DNA of 5,955 bases from Candidatus Zhuqueibacterota bacterium RBG_16_48_16 (GTDB taxonomy: Bacteria; Zhuqueibacterota; Zhuqueibacteria; Residuimicrobiales; Sediminimicrobiaceae). Location of the stretch: positions 1 to 5,955 of the forward strand of contig METF01000321.1 in the NCBI GenBank assembly GCA_001771235.1. The letters run 5' to 3'. Made by a program: the position numbers and the translations under genes. Under the pieces are notes generated by a model. The model ran no database searches. It saw only the letters and a list, made by a program, of their open reading frames with translations, and was not told where the DNA came from. This document shows, in pieces, positions 4,769-5,955 of this stretch; position 1 is the stretch's first letter; every line of letters starts with the position of its first letter.

Positions 4769-5326
4769 ATGATTGAAGAAACGAAAACCGACAGCAAAAC
4801 GAGAATGCATTTGGCTGTCGAAAGCGTGCGAAGCGAGCTGGCGCGTTTGCGCAGCGGCAAGGCGACCCCGGCACTTCTGGATGGCATAACGGTGCCATAC
4901 TACGGTAGCACCGTGCCGCTGAAACAGGTTGCCAACGTCGGGGCTCCCGAGCCGCGTCTGCTGGTGATCCAGCCGTGGGAAAAAAAGATGCTGTCCGAAA
5001 TCGAAAAGGCCATTCTCAAGTCCGATCTCGGTTTGAATCCAGCCAACGACGGCATGGTGATTCGCATACCCATTCCAGCGCTCAATGAAGAGCGGCGTGT
5101 GTCGCTCGTCAAGCTGGCGAAAAAAATCGGTGAAGAAGGCAAAGTGGCCATTCGCAACATCAGAAGGGACGCCAACGAAAAACTCAAAACGGCGGAAAAA
5201 AATCACGAGATATCGGAAGACAACTTGCACAATGCCATGAACGATATTCAAAAATTTACCGATGAGAACACCGAAAAGATCGACGAGATTCTGTCGCACA
5301 AAGAAAAAGAAATAATGGAAATATAA
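4769..5326 (+). CDS. frr: Ribosome recycling factor
   Basis: RRF works with EF-G to split the post-termination ribosome. The 185 residues equal the E. coli length and align with it end to end. Domain I, a three-helix bundle, is formed by residues 1-29 and 105-185. It contains RSGKATPALLDGI (28-40) at the hinge into domain II. The conserved NEERRVSLVKLAKKIGEEGKVAIRNIRRDANEK block lies at 106-138 and includes Arg132. Domain II (about 31-104) has YYGSTVPLKQVANV and SDLGLNP. I chose the ATG at 4769 because it matches the family N-terminus and has GGTGAG at 4759-4764. An in-frame GTG at 4760 would overlap pyrH and has its SD too far upstream. It is the last gene of the operon and is followed 14 bases later by a strong terminator. 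uppS and cdsA, which often follow frr, are not here. Confidence 0.97.
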   Translation: MIEETKTDSKTRMHLAVESVRSELARLRSGKATPALLDGITVPYYGSTVPLKQVANVGAPEPRLLVIQPWEKKMLSEIEKAILKSDLGLNPANDGMVIRIPIPALNEERRVSLVKLAKKIGEEGKVAIRNIRRDANEKLKTAEKNHEISEDNLHNAMNDIQKFTDENTEKIDEILSHKEKEIMEI

Positions 5327-5340
5327 TTTCAGAGAATTTA

Positions 5341-5380
5341 AAAAAACCGTTGTTCCGTCGAACAGCGGTTTTTTTGTTTT
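5341..5380 (+). terminator. Rho-independent terminator after frr
   Basis: A 15-base arm at 5341-5355 pairs with 5360-5374 around the loop CGTC, with one G-U wobble, and merges into a T-rich tract (GGTTTTTTTGTTTT). The A-run on the left arm makes it potentially bidirectional. It closes the rplM-frr operon. Confidence 0.92.
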
Positions 5381-5394
5381 AAGGGACGTACAGG

Positions 5395-5955
5395 ATGCAC
5401 GTGAGCTATAACCCCATTGCCCGATATTACGATGTCGAATATCGTTCAAAAGATGACGACATTGACTTTTATATCGATGCCGCCCAAGAGTACGGATCGC
5501 CCATTCTGGAGATCGGAATCGGAACCGGCAGGATGGCAATCCCTTTGGCAAAACACGGACATGGCATTACCGGCATTGATAATTCCAGCGAGATGTTGAA
5601 GGTTCTTAAAAGCAAGCTGGAAAAAAGTCCGGGAGAGGCCCGGCACAATATACAATACCTTCTTGCCGACATGCGCCGGTTTTCGCTAAACCGGCAGTTT
5701 CCGCTTTGTATCATCCCTTTTCGAGCCTTCCTGCACAATCTGTCCATGCGCGATCAATTGCTCACCCTGCAGCAGATACATCGCCATTTGGAACGGGGCG
5801 GCAAGCTTGTCCTCGATATTTTCGTGCCGATCTATTCGGTGATCGCTGCGAAAAAATGGCAGGACACGGTCGAATACCATGTGTCTCCCAGGAGCCGGAA
5901 ATCGGTCACAGTTACCTCAGAAATAAGCCATGATCCGGTGCAACAGATACTTACC
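5395..5955 (+). CDS. Class I SAM-dependent methyltransferase (partial, runs off window)
   Basis: The frame is open from the ATG at 5395 to the window end (187 codons, no stop). The N-terminus YNPIARYYDVEY (5-16) is the usual opening of small-molecule-type methyltransferases of the Methyltransf_11/25 group. Motif I, ILEIGIGTGRMAIPLA (37-52), binds SAM. The acidic end of strand 2 is ITGIDNSSEML (58-68), with Asp62 placed to bind the ribose hydroxyls. Motif II lies around LLADMRRF (89-96). Motif III is LERGGKLVLDIF (132-143). AHN/RAFLHNL (110-116) is the typical region after strand 4. The substrate cannot be told. A GGGA at 5383-5386 is 8 bases before the ATG. It lies only 14 bases after the terminator, so it needs its own promoter, possibly within frr or the terminator region, or read-through. 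I see no clear one. Confidence 0.9.
   Translation, partial: MHVSYNPIARYYDVEYRSKDDDIDFYIDAAQEYGSPILEIGIGTGRMAIPLAKHGHGITGIDNSSEMLKVLKSKLEKSPGEARHNIQYLLADMRRFSLNRQFPLCIIPFRAFLHNLSMRDQLLTLQQIHRHLERGGKLVLDIFVPIYSVIAAKKWQDTVEYHVSPRSRKSVTVTSEISHDPVQQILT

Noticed and set aside
4724..5551. A 275-codon - strand open frame
   Set aside because: It is antisense to frr, crosses the terminator and enters the methyltransferase. The composition is that of a shadow frame.

Overview
The window carries a bacterial translation operon, rplM-rpsI-rpsB-tsf-pyrH-frr, all on the + strand (1556-5326). It is preceded by about 1.5 kb of eroded mobile-element debris surrounding a small two-gene accessory module, and followed by the 5' part of a SAM-dependent methyltransferase. 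The fusion of the L13/S9 pair to the S2/EF-Ts/UMP kinase/RRF cluster, a short EF-Ts of 198 residues, the S2 N-terminus with its HFGHITRRWNPKM segment, and moderate GC content suggest a deltaproteobacterial (Desulfobacterota-like) organism. This is an inference from gene order and protein character, not a confirmed assignment.

Region 1-1555. A short open tail (1-60) may be the end of an upstream gene. A 63-bp sequence at 95-157 recurs at 1147-1209 in the same orientation with 54 of 63 bases identical. The first copy leads into the start of a REP-associated tyrosine transposase (RAYT, IS200-like Y1 family) that is recognisable for about 28 codons and then breaks off (164-325). The second copy is fused to codons resembling the C-terminal end of the same kind of transposase (1203 to about 1300), so the middle, including the catalytic part, is missing. 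After the first remnant there are four hairpins (267-428), three of which share the loop sequence TTTCCA on arms of different sequence. Between the two remnants lie a good sigma70-type promoter, a DUF4160 gene broken by a single -1 frameshift, and an intact DUF2442 gene. That pair is commonly found side by side and resembles a toxin-antitoxin-type or accessory module.

Region 1493-5380. A promoter with TTGCAA, a 17-bp spacer and TATATT sits just upstream of rplM. The six operon genes encode two proteins of the large- and small-subunit pair L13/S9, ribosomal protein S2, elongation factor Ts, UMP kinase and ribosome recycling factor. They therefore join ribosome assembly, elongation, recycling and pyrimidine nucleotide supply. 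Spacing is tight except for a 118-nt leader before rpsB, which contains competing hairpins, and a 55-nt gap before pyrH with a weak hairpin. A strong intrinsic terminator (5341-5380) closes the operon after frr.

Region 5395-5955. A class I SAM-dependent methyltransferase starts just after the terminator and runs off the end of the window.

I saw no CRISPR array, rRNA or tRNA gene. The part least explained by known genes is 95-1350. My best reading is decayed RAYT/REP elements flanking a degraded two-gene module rather than a working new system.
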